A stretch of 64,000 nucleotides of DNA. Origin: Glycomyces algeriensis (GTDB lineage Bacteria > Actinomycetota > Actinomycetes > Mycobacteriales > Micromonosporaceae). How positions within the stretch are numbered: the stretch's first letter is position 1; every line of letters begins with the position of its first letter. Positions 50,347 to 59,836 of this stretch are shown one piece after another. The notes beneath the pieces are model-generated. The model did no database searches and was not told where the DNA came from. It was given only the letters and a program-made list of their open reading frames with translations. Position numbers and translations under genes: made by a program. The stretch spans positions 172,664 to 236,663 of the forward strand of contig NZ_JAPZVR010000001.1 of the NCBI RefSeq assembly GCF_027622855.1, in the 5' to 3' direction.

Positions 50347-53300
50347 ATGACTGCACACGCTGCGCCGCAAGCGGACCAGCTTGAACTGCCGGCGGCATGG
50401 GCCGCGAAGCTGCTCCCTCGCCGGGGGAAGCGGTCCGGGAAGCCCGCTGCCCCCGATCCCGATGCGCCCGGCATGCTCGCCGAGCAGTTCGAGCTCCATG
50501 CGGGGCTGCTCGCGGACATCCTCCACATGAAGAAGAACCGGCGCTACAAGGAGTCGATCCACGCCTTCATCGGCGGCGCACCCGACTCACGCGGCGCCGC
50601 CGCGGTCGGGGAGCTGCTGCGCTACGTCGGCCCGCACACCGCCGACTGGTGGAGCCTCCTCGAGTTCCGGGCCTGGCACCAGGCCCACGGCCTCCCGTGG
50701 GCTGTTGCCACCGCGATCGAGCGGTACGCCGTCCAGATCCACGGCTGGCACACCGACGGCGTCCGGCCCCCGCTCGGCCACCTGTCGTTGACGACCGCGT
50801 CCTGGTACGAGTTCCGGACCGTCAACCGCGACTTGGACAACGGCGTCATCGCCGAGATCCGCGCGACGCTCGCCGCCGCCACCGACGACGAGTACGCCGC
50901 GGTCATCGCAGCCGCCGCCGAACACCGCGACCACCCCGCGAAGCGCTTCGCCGCCACACTGCTCCTCCCGGACGAGACCGACTGGACGGCCGAGATCTGC
51001 GCCGAGTACCAGCAGTACCGGTCCTCCGGCGCGACCGACCGCGTCCTCCTCCACTCCGTCAGCGACCCCGCCCACCTCGAGGCCGCCGAGGTGACGGAAC
51101 TGGACGCCTACACGCTAGGCGTGGAACCCATTGCGGCCCTGGTCGACTCGATCGGCGCCGCGAGCCTCCCGATCCTGCGGAACACGCTCGATTCGCGCTG
51201 GTACCTCAACGCCGAAGGCAAGAAGCAGCTCCTGAGGGCCATCGCAATGCTGCCGGGGGACGAGGCCGCCGCCTTCCTCGTCGCGCGACTCGACCAGCCG
51301 TTCGTCTTCGACGCCGCCGTCGAAACCGCACGCCGTTACCCCGCGAGCCTCCTGCGCGCCGTCGCCGCGGCGGCCGGTGCGGCCTCCCCGGCCGAACGAG
51401 GCCGCCTTGCCGCCGTCGCCGCCGGGGCCGGACCTCTGGACGGCGCCGCCGCCGAGGTCCGCGACGCTATCGGTACGCTCACCGACTCCCTGCGCACCGT
51501 CCCCGACGCCGTCCCCACCGACCTCCCGCCCCTGCTCACCGCTCCGCCGTGGACCGTCAAGCGCCGCAAGGTGAAACCCCCCGTCCTCGACCTCGAACCC
51601 ATCGGCGAGCCCACTGTGGACCAAGATGGCGACGACCGATGGCGTGAAGCCCGAGAGCACTACCAGTCGGACACCGAGCAGGTCGCGAAGTGGCGCCGGC
51701 TCGTGCGCGACCGCGCCTGGAGCGCCGTCGACTACCGGGTCGGGACGATCGCCGCCTACGGACCCGACGACCTCGCCGAGCCGATGCTCGCCGCCTGGTC
51801 CGACCCGGCCGACCGGTCGTACCCGGGCTACTCCGAGGCGATCGTCGCCCGCTTCGGCACCGCCGCGATCGAAGGCGCGCTGAACGTCGCCAAGCGCTGG
51901 CAGGTCGAGGATCTGCCGGTGTCGGTCTTCAGCGTCGAGGCCGCCCGCTTCGTCGCCGAGCGGTACGCCCGGCGCAAGACCGAGCGGGCCGCCGCCGCCG
52001 CATGGTTCGAACGCCACGGTCGGTCCGCCGCCACCGCGCTCGTCCCGGACGCGCTCGGCGCCGACCGCGACCGCCGCAAGTACGCCGAGGCCGCGCTGTT
52101 CCACCTGGCCCGGCGGCTCGGCGACACCGCCGTTCTCGCGGCGGCCGAACCCTATGGGCCCGAAGCGGTCGCAGGCGTCACGGCGCTCTTCGGCGCCGAC
52201 CCGCTCGAACCGCGCGGCGTGAAGATCCCCAGGCCCGGCCCCTGGGCCGTGCCCGCCATGTTCCCGCAGGTCCTCCTCAAAGGCGGCGACCGCGCCCTGC
52301 CCGCGGACTCGGTGCGGCACCTGATCACCGTCCTCGCACTGGCGACGCCCGACTACGCCTACCCCGGTCTCGACACCGTCGCCGAGACCTGCGACCGGGC
52401 CTCGCTCGCCCGCTTCGGCCGTGCCGTCTTCGAGCAGTGGCTCGCCGTCGGCGCGCCCGCGAAGGACCAGTGGGCCCTCACCCAGCTCGCCCATTTCGCG
52501 GAGGACGAGACGGTGTGGCAGCTCGCCCCGCGCCTGCGCGAATGGCCCGGGGACGGCCAGCACAAGCGCGCGGTCGCCGGCCTCGGCGTGCTCGGTGCGA
52601 TCGGGACCGAGGAGGCCCTGCGGGCCATCCAGGCCACCGCCGAGAAGGTCAAGTTCCCGGCCCTCCGCGAGGAGGCCGACGTCCAGATCGCCCGCGTCGC
52701 AAGCGAACTGGGCCTCTCCCGCGACCAGCTCGCCGACCGCCTCGTCCCCGACTTCGGGCTCGGCGACGAGGGCGCGCGCGTGATCGACTACGGGCCCCGC
52801 AAGTTCACCGTCGGCTTCGACGAGCAGCTGAAGCCCCACCTCGTCGACGAGGACGGGAAGGTCCGCAAGAGCCTCCCCAAGCCCGGCGTCAAGGACGACG
52901 CGGTGATCGCCGAGGACGCCTACCAGCGCTTCCAGGCGCTCCGAAAGGAACTCAAGACCGTCGCCGCCGAGCAGGTCGCCCGCCTGGAGACCGCCATGGT
53001 CACCGGCCGCACCTGGGAACCGGGGGAGTTCCGCCGCTTCCACGTCGAACACGCCCTCACCGGCCTCCTCGCCCGCCGCCTCGTCTGGCTGTGCGTCCAC
53101 GACGGCGTCGCGACCGCGTTCCGCATCGCCGAGGACGGCACCTTCAGCGACGCGGACGACGACGCGTTCGACCTGCCCGAGGGCGCCGCGGTCCGCCTCG
53201 CCCACCCGGCGCTCCTCGGCGACCGGGTCGGCACGTGGGCCGAGATCCTCGCCGACTACGAGATCCTCCAGCCCTTCGACCAGCTCTCGCGGCCCGTCGC

Positions 53301-53679
53301 GGCCTTCACCGCCGAGGAGCTCGCGAGCGGCCGCCTGGCGCGCTTCGCCGGCGCCACAGTCGCGACCGGCCGCGTCCTCGGCCTCGGCAAGCGCGGCTGG
53401 CGCCGCGCCTACCCTGGCGTCGGCGGGCTCGTGCCCGGGTTCGCGTACGTCCTCGGGAGCGGCTGCTTCCTGATCCTCGAAGTCGAACCCGGCATCCCGA
53501 TCGGACACGCCGCCGAACACCCGCAGCAGACTCTGAAGTCCGTGTACTTCGCCGACTTCGAGCGCTTCGGCGCCGACCCCGTCCCGCCGAAAGCCCCCGT
53601 CGACCCCGTCGCCGCCGCCGAAGCCCTGGGCGCCCTCGCCCGCCTCGCCGGCTCCTGGACCCCGGAAGGAACGCCATGA
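50347..53679 (+). CDS. DUF4132 protein, first of a tandem pair
   Basis: 1110-aa protein related to the MolR/YehI group. No signal peptide or membrane helix is seen, so it should be cytoplasmic. The N-terminal about 750 residues are alpha-helical and rich in HEAT-like units (DEAAAFLVARLDQPFVFDAA; WALTQLAHFAEDETVWQLAP). The C-terminal DUF4132 core (about 800-1090) has FTVGFDEQLKPHLVDEDGK, RKSLPKPGVKDD, LARRLVWLCVHD, FRIAEDGTFSDADDDAF and YEILQPFDQLSRPV. A good GAAGGA precedes ATG 50347. Its stop overlaps the start of its paralogue (ATGA). The family's biochemical function is not established; a scaffold or regulatory role is only a guess. Confidence 0.75.
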   Translation: MTAHAAPQADQLELPAAWAAKLLPRRGKRSGKPAAPDPDAPGMLAEQFELHAGLLADILHMKKNRRYKESIHAFIGGAPDSRGAAAVGELLRYVGPHTADWWSLLEFRAWHQAHGLPWAVATAIERYAVQIHGWHTDGVRPPLGHLSLTTASWYEFRTVNRDLDNGVIAEIRATLAAATDDEYAAVIAAAAEHRDHPAKRFAATLLLPDETDWTAEICAEYQQYRSSGATDRVLLHSVSDPAHLEAAEVTELDAYTLGVEPIAALVDSIGAASLPILRNTLDSRWYLNAEGKKQLLRAIAMLPGDEAAAFLVARLDQPFVFDAAVETARRYPASLLRAVAAAAGAASPAERGRLAAVAAGAGPLDGAAAEVRDAIGTLTDSLRTVPDAVPTDLPPLLTAPPWTVKRRKVKPPVLDLEPIGEPTVDQDGDDRWREAREHYQSDTEQVAKWRRLVRDRAWSAVDYRVGTIAAYGPDDLAEPMLAAWSDPADRSYPGYSEAIVARFGTAAIEGALNVAKRWQVEDLPVSVFSVEAARFVAERYARRKTERAAAAAWFERHGRSAATALVPDALGADRDRRKYAEAALFHLARRLGDTAVLAAAEPYGPEAVAGVTALFGADPLEPRGVKIPRPGPWAVPAMFPQVLLKGGDRALPADSVRHLITVLALATPDYAYPGLDTVAETCDRASLARFGRAVFEQWLAVGAPAKDQWALTQLAHFAEDETVWQLAPRLREWPGDGQHKRAVAGLGVLGAIGTEEALRAIQATAEKVKFPALREEADVQIARVASELGLSRDQLADRLVPDFGLGDEGARVIDYGPRKFTVGFDEQLKPHLVDEDGKVRKSLPKPGVKDDAVIAEDAYQRFQALRKELKTVAAEQVARLETAMVTGRTWEPGEFRRFHVEHALTGLLARRLVWLCVHDGVATAFRIAEDGTFSDADDDAFDLPEGAAVRLAHPALLGDRVGTWAEILADYEILQPFDQLSRPVAAFTAEELASGRLARFAGATVATGRVLGLGKRGWRRAYPGVGGLVPGFAYVLGSGCFLILEVEPGIPIGHAAEHPQQTLKSVYFADFERFGADPVPPKAPVDPVAAAEALGALARLAGSWTPEGTP

Positions 53680-56600
53680 CCTACGAAGCCGCCCAAGAGG
53701 ACCGCCTCGACCTCTCCTCCCACTGGGGGACCGAACCCCTCCCGCGCCGCTCCGCCCCCGGCGAAGCACCCGTCCTCGACCCCAACGGCCCCAAGGACGT
53801 CGCGCGGTTCATCGGCTTCAACGAGGACGACGCCCGCCACGTCCTCGCGCAGCACGGCACCCGCGCCTGGGCCGGCGCGGCGCTGCGCCACCTCGACGGT
53901 GAGCCGAACCCCGTCGGCGCGGGCGTGGTCTCCGCGATCGTGGCCTCGCGCGAACGCAACGGCCAGGAGTCGCTGCTGCGCCCCGAGATCGACGCCTGGG
54001 CGGCCGAGCACGGACTCCCGTTCGCGGTGACCGCGACGGTGGTCCGGCTCCAGCTGCGCGCCTGGCGGGCCTACAAGGCGACGATGCGCGACGCCACCCT
54101 GCGGTCGCTCACCCTCGGCGAGCTCGGTTCGGTCCGCTGGGAGCTCGACCGGGGCATTCGCGTCCTCCGCGGCCTGCTCGCGCACGCGTCCGAAGCGGCA
54201 TACGCTGCGGCTGCGGCGGCCGCACCCCGGAACGACCCGGTCGAGCGGTTCCTCACCACACTCCTGTTCCCCGACGAGAGCGCCTGGGCCGAGGAGGTCT
54301 GCCGCGAGTACAAGGGCAACGGGGACTACAGCACCGACGCGCTGCTGTGGCTCACGATCGACCGCGCCGACCTCCTTACCGCCGCCGGGCTGACGCGGAT
54401 CGGGGACTGGCTCATCAACCCCGAGACCGTCGGCGCGGTCCTGCGCAACCTCGGCGCCGACGCCCTCCCGTTCTTGACCGCGTCGCTGCAGCAGCAGATC
54501 GGGAGCCGCGAGCGCCACCTCCTCCTCGACGCGATCGCCCTCCTGCCCAGCGACGACGCCGCCGCCCACCTCGTGGGGCGCCTCGGCGAGGAGCACATGT
54601 ACCAGGCCGCCGTCGCGGCCGCGAAGCGCTTCCCGCGCCGCGTCCTCCGGACGGTCGCCGCCGCGGCCGACAGCACCGTCCCCGAACTGCGGCCCCGCCT
54701 CACCGCCCTTGCCGCGGACATCCCCGCCGCACACCGCGAGACCCTTTCGGCAGCCGACCAGGCCGCCGTCGAGGCGCTCCTCGCACCCTCGCCGACCCCG
54801 GTGGCCGACCCTGCGCTGCTGCCGCAGCTCCTCACCGCCCCGCCTTGGACCGTCAAGGGCTCCAAGCGGAAACCGAAGGTCATGGAGCTGAGCGCGGACG
54901 CGAGCCCGGCCATGGCCTGGGCCGAGGGCGAGCTCGACCGCTGGGTCAAACCGGACCACGACTACTTCAGCCGCACCAGCGATGCCGACTGGGAGCGGAT
55001 GCTGGACAAGGGCCACAACAACGGCTCGCGCACCCGCTACTCCACCATCGTGACCTTCGCGCCCACCTCGATCGCCTTGCGCGCCCTCCACAAGTGGGAC
55101 GGCAGCTTCAACGCCTACATCGCCGGCGACCTCAAGGTCATCGCCGCGCGCTTCGGAACCGCGGCCGCGTCGCAGCTCGTGGCCGCACTGCGCGCCAACC
55201 CGAACCACCACGAGGCCCTCGTGCCGCTCCGCAGCGTCGAGGCCGCCCGCCTCGCCGCCGACTGGTACGCCCGCCTCAAGGGCGCCCGCGCCAGCGCCAT
55301 CGCCTGGTTCGCGCGCCACGGCGGCGAGGGCGCGGCCCTGCTCATCCCCGACGCCCTCGGCGCCGACAAGAAGCGCCGCGGCAATGCCGAAGGCGCCCTG
55401 TGGAACATCGCGCTCCGCCACGGCTCCGAGGCCGTCGTCCGCGCCGCCGAACCCTACGGGCCCGAAGCGGCCGAGGCGATCGCCGAACTCCTCGCGGGCG
55501 ACCCGCTCGAACCGCGCGGCGTCAAGCTCCCCAAACCCGACGTCTGGGCCTCGCCGGCGATGCTCCCCGAGGTCCTCACCGCCGCGAAGACCCACGCGCT
55601 CCCCGCCGACTCGGTGCGCCACCTCATCACCGTCCTGGCACTGTCCTCACCGGAGTACCCTTACGCCGGGCTCGACGTGGTCGCCGAGGCGCTCGACCGC
55701 GGCTCGCTCACCCGATTCAGCCGGGGCCTGTTCCAGCTGTGGCTCTCGATGGGCGCGCCCTCGAAGGACGGCTGGGCGCTCACCCAGCTCTCGCACTTCG
55801 CCGACGACGACACGGTCCGCCTCCTGGCCCCGCTGATCCGCGAGTGGCCCGGCCAGTCCCAGCACAAGCGGGCCGTCACCGGCCTGGGCGTGCTCGGCGC
55901 GATCGGCTCCGAGGCGGCACTGCGCGCCATCCAGGGCATCGCCGAGAAGGTGAAGTTCAAGGCGCTCAAGGAAGAGGCGCGCGTCCAGATCGCGGCGATC
56001 GCTGAGGGCCTCGGCCTCACTCGCGACCAGCTCGCCGACCGGCTCCTGCCGGACTTCGGCCTCGGCGAGGAGGGCGCGCTCGTCCTCGACTACGGGCCGC
56101 GCCGGTTTACCGTGGTCTTCGACGAGCAGCTCAAGCCGTTCGTCAAGGACGATTCCGGAAAGCCCCGCAAGAGCCTTCCGAAGCCCGGCGCGAAGGACGA
56201 CGCCGAGATCGCCGACGCCGCCTACAAGCGGTTCGCGGCGCTCAAGAAGGAACTGCGCACCGTGGCCGCCGACCAGGTCCAGCGCCTCGAAGCGGCGATG
56301 GTCAACGGCCGCACCTGGACCAAGGACGAGTTCGAGCGGTACTACGTGCGCCATCCGCTGACCTGGCACCTCACGCGGCGTCTCGTCTGGTCCGCCGAGG
56401 CCGGGGGAGCCGTGTCGGGCTTCCGCGTCGCCGAGGACCGCACCTACACCGACGCGGACGACGAGGCGTTCGCGATCCCCGACGACGCCGTGATCCGCCT
56501 CGACCACCCGGTTCGCCTGGGGGACAAGGCCGCCGACTGGGCCGAGCTGTTCGCCGACTACGAGATCCTCCAACCGTTCGACCAGCTCTCGCGGCCCGTC

Positions 56601-56981
56601 CTCGCGTTCACTCCCGAGGAGTCGGAGACCGGTCTGCTGGAGCGGTTCATCGGCGCGAAGGTCGAGGTCGGCAAGCTCCTCGGGCTCACCAGCCGCGGCT
56701 GGCACCGCGCCTCACCAGAGGACGCCGGCGTCGAACCCGGGATGTACTTCCCGCTGCCCGGCGGCGGATACGTCACCGTCGCCCTCGACCCGGGCATCTG
56801 GGTCGGCATGGTCGCCGAGAACCCGGTCCAGACCCTTGACATGGTCCGCATCTCGGCCACGGAGGACTACTGGTGGAACCGCACCGCCCGCGCCGCCGAC
56901 CGGAACCACCCGCGGGACATCGACCCGGTCACCGCGTCCGAAGTCCTGGCCGCCCTCACCCGAATCACCGCGAAGGACTGA
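53676..56981 (+). CDS. DUF4132 protein, second of a tandem pair
   Basis: 1101-aa paralogue of the preceding protein, with very high similarity from about residue 470 onward (LPADSVRHLITVLAL, QHKRAVTGLGVLGAIGSEAA, RKSLPKPGAKDDAEIA, YEILQPFDQLSRPVLAF) and looser similarity before that. The ATG at 53676 sits in the stop of the first gene. Domain layout is the same: HEAT-like helical array, then DUF4132 core. A coupled pair made in similar amounts suggests a heteromeric complex arising from gene duplication. No nuclease, kinase, WGR or vWA domain is visible in either protein. Confidence 0.75.
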   Translation: MTYEAAQEDRLDLSSHWGTEPLPRRSAPGEAPVLDPNGPKDVARFIGFNEDDARHVLAQHGTRAWAGAALRHLDGEPNPVGAGVVSAIVASRERNGQESLLRPEIDAWAAEHGLPFAVTATVVRLQLRAWRAYKATMRDATLRSLTLGELGSVRWELDRGIRVLRGLLAHASEAAYAAAAAAAPRNDPVERFLTTLLFPDESAWAEEVCREYKGNGDYSTDALLWLTIDRADLLTAAGLTRIGDWLINPETVGAVLRNLGADALPFLTASLQQQIGSRERHLLLDAIALLPSDDAAAHLVGRLGEEHMYQAAVAAAKRFPRRVLRTVAAAADSTVPELRPRLTALAADIPAAHRETLSAADQAAVEALLAPSPTPVADPALLPQLLTAPPWTVKGSKRKPKVMELSADASPAMAWAEGELDRWVKPDHDYFSRTSDADWERMLDKGHNNGSRTRYSTIVTFAPTSIALRALHKWDGSFNAYIAGDLKVIAARFGTAAASQLVAALRANPNHHEALVPLRSVEAARLAADWYARLKGARASAIAWFARHGGEGAALLIPDALGADKKRRGNAEGALWNIALRHGSEAVVRAAEPYGPEAAEAIAELLAGDPLEPRGVKLPKPDVWASPAMLPEVLTAAKTHALPADSVRHLITVLALSSPEYPYAGLDVVAEALDRGSLTRFSRGLFQLWLSMGAPSKDGWALTQLSHFADDDTVRLLAPLIREWPGQSQHKRAVTGLGVLGAIGSEAALRAIQGIAEKVKFKALKEEARVQIAAIAEGLGLTRDQLADRLLPDFGLGEEGALVLDYGPRRFTVVFDEQLKPFVKDDSGKPRKSLPKPGAKDDAEIADAAYKRFAALKKELRTVAADQVQRLEAAMVNGRTWTKDEFERYYVRHPLTWHLTRRLVWSAEAGGAVSGFRVAEDRTYTDADDEAFAIPDDAVIRLDHPVRLGDKAADWAELFADYEILQPFDQLSRPVLAFTPEESETGLLERFIGAKVEVGKLLGLTSRGWHRASPEDAGVEPGMYFPLPGGGYVTVALDPGIWVGMVAENPVQTLDMVRISATEDYWWNRTARAADRNHPRDIDPVTASEVLAALTRITAKD

Positions 56982-57007
56982 ACGTGGACCTCCCCGACGA
57001 GGGCGCT

Positions 57008-57205
57008 TAGGGCCTGTCCTCTGAATCAGACCGGCCGTTATCCGGCCCGTTCGCCCGCTCGCTGCGTTGTCGGCCCTCCGAATACAACACCGGTATTCGG
57101 AGGGCCTTCCCCGGTCTCGGCGACGCTTGCGAGCCGTCAATCGGTGGAGCGAGCGAACAAACGGACTCGGATACCGCCGCTCCCTGATTCCCCGGACAGG
57201 CCCTA
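57008..57205. mobile_element. MITE-like palindromic element (IS5-type ends)
   Basis: The 198-bp element has terminal inverted repeats TAGGGCCTGTCC and GGACAGGCCCTA, followed inward by GAATCAG/CTGATTC. The arms stay partly complementary (TATCCG, GTTCGCCCGCTCGCT versus AGCGAGCGAACAAAC) to a central perfect hairpin (GCCCTCCGAATAC/GTATTCGGAGGGC at about 57073-57104). The ends and a TA-type target resemble IS5-family (IS427-like) elements. It carries no coding capacity and would need a transposase in trans. It lies 11 bases before the start of the alpha/beta hydrolase gene. Confidence 0.75.
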
Positions 57206-57216
57206 GGGTTGCGCTC

Positions 57217-58041
57217 ATGCCAATGCACTTCGTCAAGCACGGGAGCGGGACTCCCGTCCTCGCGCTCCACGGCTGGACCCCCGACCACCGCCTCATGACC
57301 GGTTTCCTGGAGCCGTTCTTCGCCCGCCGTGCCGCCGCGCGCCCCGGCGGCACCTCCTACCGCCGCCTCTACCCGGACCTTCCCGGCATGGGGCAGACCG
57401 AGATCACCGAGAAGTACCAGGGGTCGGACGACATGCTCGACGCCGTCCAGGGCTTCGTGGACCACATGATCGGCGACGTGCCGTTCATCGTCGTCGGCGA
57501 ATCCTACGGCGGCTACCTCGCCCGCGCCGTCGCCAACTCCCGCCCCGAGCAGGCGCTCGGCCTCGCCCTGGTGTGCCCCATCGGGAAAGAGGCCCGCCAC
57601 TCCAGGCGGACCCTCCCGCCCCACACCGTGATCGCCGCCGACCCCGCGTTCATGGCCGGGCTGCCTCCGGCCGACGCCGCCTCCTACGGCGAGCTCGCGG
57701 TCGTGCAGTCCCCGGAGACGTTCCGCCGCTTCCGCGACGAGATCGCGCCGGGGCTGGCGTTGGCGGACGACGAGGGGCTGGTGCGGGTGGCGCGGCGGTA
57801 CGAGCTGAGCACCGCCCCCGAATCCGGCGCGCCGTTCGAGCGGCCGACGCTGATCGTGACGGGTCGGCAGGACGACAACACCGGTTACGCCGATGTCTAT
57901 GCGCTGCTTGAGCACTACCCGCGCGCGACCTTCACCGTCCTCGACCGGGCCGGGCACAACCTGCAGCTCGAGCAGCCGGTGCTGCTCGACGCCTTCCTGG
58001 ACGAATGGCTGGACCGCGTCGAGGAGGCCGCGGGGCACTGA
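57217..58041 (+). CDS. Alpha/beta hydrolase
   Basis: 274-aa cytoplasmic hydrolase. VLALHGWTPDHR is the oxyanion-hole region, the nucleophile Ser is in VVGESYGGYLARAVA (about S96), the acid lies near PTLIVTGRQDDNTGY, and the catalytic His is in DRAGHNLQLEQP. The lid segment is about 140-185. Reaction unknown; relatives hydrolyse esters, lactones or epoxides. Start ATG 57217 (or 57223). The MITE ends only 11 bases upstream, so the native promoter and ribosome site seem displaced; the only SD-like bases are AGGG at the element's right edge. Confidence 0.85.
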   Translation: MPMHFVKHGSGTPVLALHGWTPDHRLMTGFLEPFFARRAAARPGGTSYRRLYPDLPGMGQTEITEKYQGSDDMLDAVQGFVDHMIGDVPFIVVGESYGGYLARAVANSRPEQALGLALVCPIGKEARHSRRTLPPHTVIAADPAFMAGLPPADAASYGELAVVQSPETFRRFRDEIAPGLALADDEGLVRVARRYELSTAPESGAPFERPTLIVTGRQDDNTGYADVYALLEHYPRATFTVLDRAGHNLQLEQPVLLDAFLDEWLDRVEEAAGH

Positions 58042-58091
58042 TCCGGAGCGAACGGCGCGCCATCGTTGACGATCACGTTCGACGCGAGTCG

Positions 58092-58120
58092 GGAGCGGCC
58101 ATCGCATCGATGGCCGCTCC
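58092..58120. terminator. Bidirectional terminator
   Basis: GGAGCGGCCATCG and CGATGGCCGCTCC form a perfect 13-bp stem with a CAT loop between convergent genes. Its core repeats that of the hairpin at 17852-17894. Confidence 0.8.
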
Positions 58121-58129
58121 GCATTGCGT

Positions 58130-59500
58130 TCAGCCGACGAGCGGCCGCGTCTCGGGGTAGCGGTAGTGGCGCTTGCGGGTGGCTATCGCCAGCGAGGTCG
58201 CGAACAGGACCGGGCCGATCCGGCCGCCGTACATGACCGCCGTGATCAGCCATTTCGACGGGTCGCTGAGGTCGTAGGTGATCCCGGTAGACTGCCCCAC
58301 CGTGGCCGCGGCCGAGACCACCTCGAACATGATGGGCGCCAGCATGATGTCGGGTTCGAAGCGCTGCATGAGCATCACAGCGGTGACGTTCAGGGCGACG
58401 TAGACCAGGGCGACGGTGAGCGCTTCGCGGACCACGGTCGTCGGCAGGCGCCTGCGGAAGGCCGAGGCGTCCCGCTCGCCGCGGATCTCGGCCCAGATCA
58501 CCAGCATCAGCAGGAAGAACGTGGTGACCTTGATGCCGCCGGCGGTCGAGGCCGAACCGCCGCCGATGAACATGAGCACCATCGACACCAGCAGCGAGTC
58601 GTCGTTCAACTGACCCACATCGATGGAGTTGAAGCCGCTGGTGCGCAGCACCGCCGACTGGAAGAACGCGGGCAGGAACCGGTCCTGCCACGGGTACTGG
58701 CCGAACGTGCCGGGGTTCGCCCATTCCAGGGCCAGCAGGACGAGCCAGCCGCCGAAGAGGAGGACGGCCGTGCCCGCGAGGGTCATCTTGGTGTGCAGCG
58801 ACCATTTGCGCGGGCCGATGCGCAGGCGGCGGCGGTGCGAGAGCTCGTAGACCACGGGGATGCCCAGGCCCCCGAGGACGGTGCCGATGATGAGCGGCAG
58901 GCTGATCCACGGGTCGGTCGCGAAGCCGATGATCGAGTCGCTGAACAGGGCGAACCCGGCGTTGTTGAAAGCAGCAACGCTGTGAAAGACCCCGTGCCAG
59001 ATCGATTCGCCCGCACCGAAGTCATAGGCGAAGTGGAACCGCAGGCTCAGGATCGCGGCGAGGGCGACCTCGACGATGAGCGTGTACAGCACGGCGAAGC
59101 GCAGCACGCTCTTGACGTCGCCGAGGCTGATCGAAGGATGCAGTTCGGCCTGTGTCATGAGCTTGGACCGGAGGCGGAGTCTGCGGCTGACGAGCATGCC
59201 GAGGAACGCCGCGGTCGTCATGATCCCCAGGCCGCCCAGTTGCATGCACGCGAGGATGACCGCTTCGCCGAATCCGGTCCAGTGCGTCGGCGTGTCCACG
59301 GTGACGAGGCCGGTGACGCTGATCGCCGAGGTCCCGGTGAACAGGGCGTCGATGAACCGGGTCCCGCCCGGCTCGGTCTGCGCGACCGGCAGCATGAGCA
59401 GCCCGGTGGCGATCGCGATCGCGAACGCGAACGCGACCGGGACGATGCGGACGGGACTTCGGACGAAGCCGTCGAGTACGGCGCGCGGCGCGGGTTGCAG
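58130..59500 (-). CDS. TrkH/KtrB-type potassium uptake channel subunit
   Basis: Membrane K+ channel protein with four pore-loop repeats; filter regions include TGTSAISVTGLVTVDTPTHW, HSVAAFNNAGFALF, LRTSGFNSIDVG and SAAATVGQSTGITYDL. Seven to eight helices and the C-terminal MYGGRIGPVLFATSLA agree with KtrB/TrkH proteins (about 450 aa). The first in-frame ATG (59395) would remove the first helix (VPVAFAFAIAIATGLLMLPV), which is well formed and in frame upstream. No ATG, GTG or TTG exists before the stop at 59600-59602. I place the start at CTG 59500, seven bases after AGAGGG, giving 456 aa. A sequence error or decay at the 5' end is the alternative. No ktrA/trkA partner gene is adjacent. Confidence 0.78.
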   Translation of the reverse strand: MQPAPRAVLDGFVRSPVRIVPVAFAFAIAIATGLLMLPVAQTEPGGTRFIDALFTGTSAISVTGLVTVDTPTHWTGFGEAVILACMQLGGLGIMTTAAFLGMLVSRRLRLRSKLMTQAELHPSISLGDVKSVLRFAVLYTLIVEVALAAILSLRFHFAYDFGAGESIWHGVFHSVAAFNNAGFALFSDSIIGFATDPWISLPLIIGTVLGGLGIPVVYELSHRRRLRIGPRKWSLHTKMTLAGTAVLLFGGWLVLLALEWANPGTFGQYPWQDRFLPAFFQSAVLRTSGFNSIDVGQLNDDSLLVSMVLMFIGGGSASTAGGIKVTTFFLLMLVIWAEIRGERDASAFRRRLPTTVVREALTVALVYVALNVTAVMLMQRFEPDIMLAPIMFEVVSAAATVGQSTGITYDLSDPSKWLITAVMYGGRIGPVLFATSLAIATRKRHYRYPETRPLVG

Positions 59501-59836
59501 GGCACGGCCCTCTGGATTCTCGGCGATCGCGGCGCGGGACCGCGCCGCCGCGTGCAGGATACCGCCGCGGCCTCGCCGCCGAACGCGACACGACGCCGCC
59601 TACCTGCGGCAATCGTCCCCGGCCCGGGGCTTCACCGCGAGTTTTGACATTTTCTTGACGCCCAGCGGTTTCCGAGACGAGCGCACGGCCCCGTCGCGGC
59701 CCTCGCCGTGATCTGTAATCCGGCGTGAGCTGGGCGTTCAGGACGCCGCCGGGCCTCGCGAGAAAGCCGACCCGAGCGCGTTCCCCCAGGTGCCGGGCCG
59801 CCGAGGCGCTGGACTGCGTGGGGCAGAATTCCGGTC
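59501..59836. other. 336-base intergenic stretch between divergent trkH-like and DUF389 genes
   Basis: The part nearest trkH (to about 59599) is GC-rich and open in the trkH frame without a standard start. The middle holds two TTGAC motifs (59644-59649 and 59655-59660) in a short AT-rich patch that could serve promoters, but no convincing -10 at the right distance. The part toward DUF389 shows no clear structure. No RNA gene or small protein is recognised. Confidence 0.5.

Noticed and set aside
50347-56981. Calling the DUF4132 pair a phage-defence or toxin system
   Set aside because: No nuclease, protease, kinase or defence-gene neighbours are visible; there is only size and coupling.
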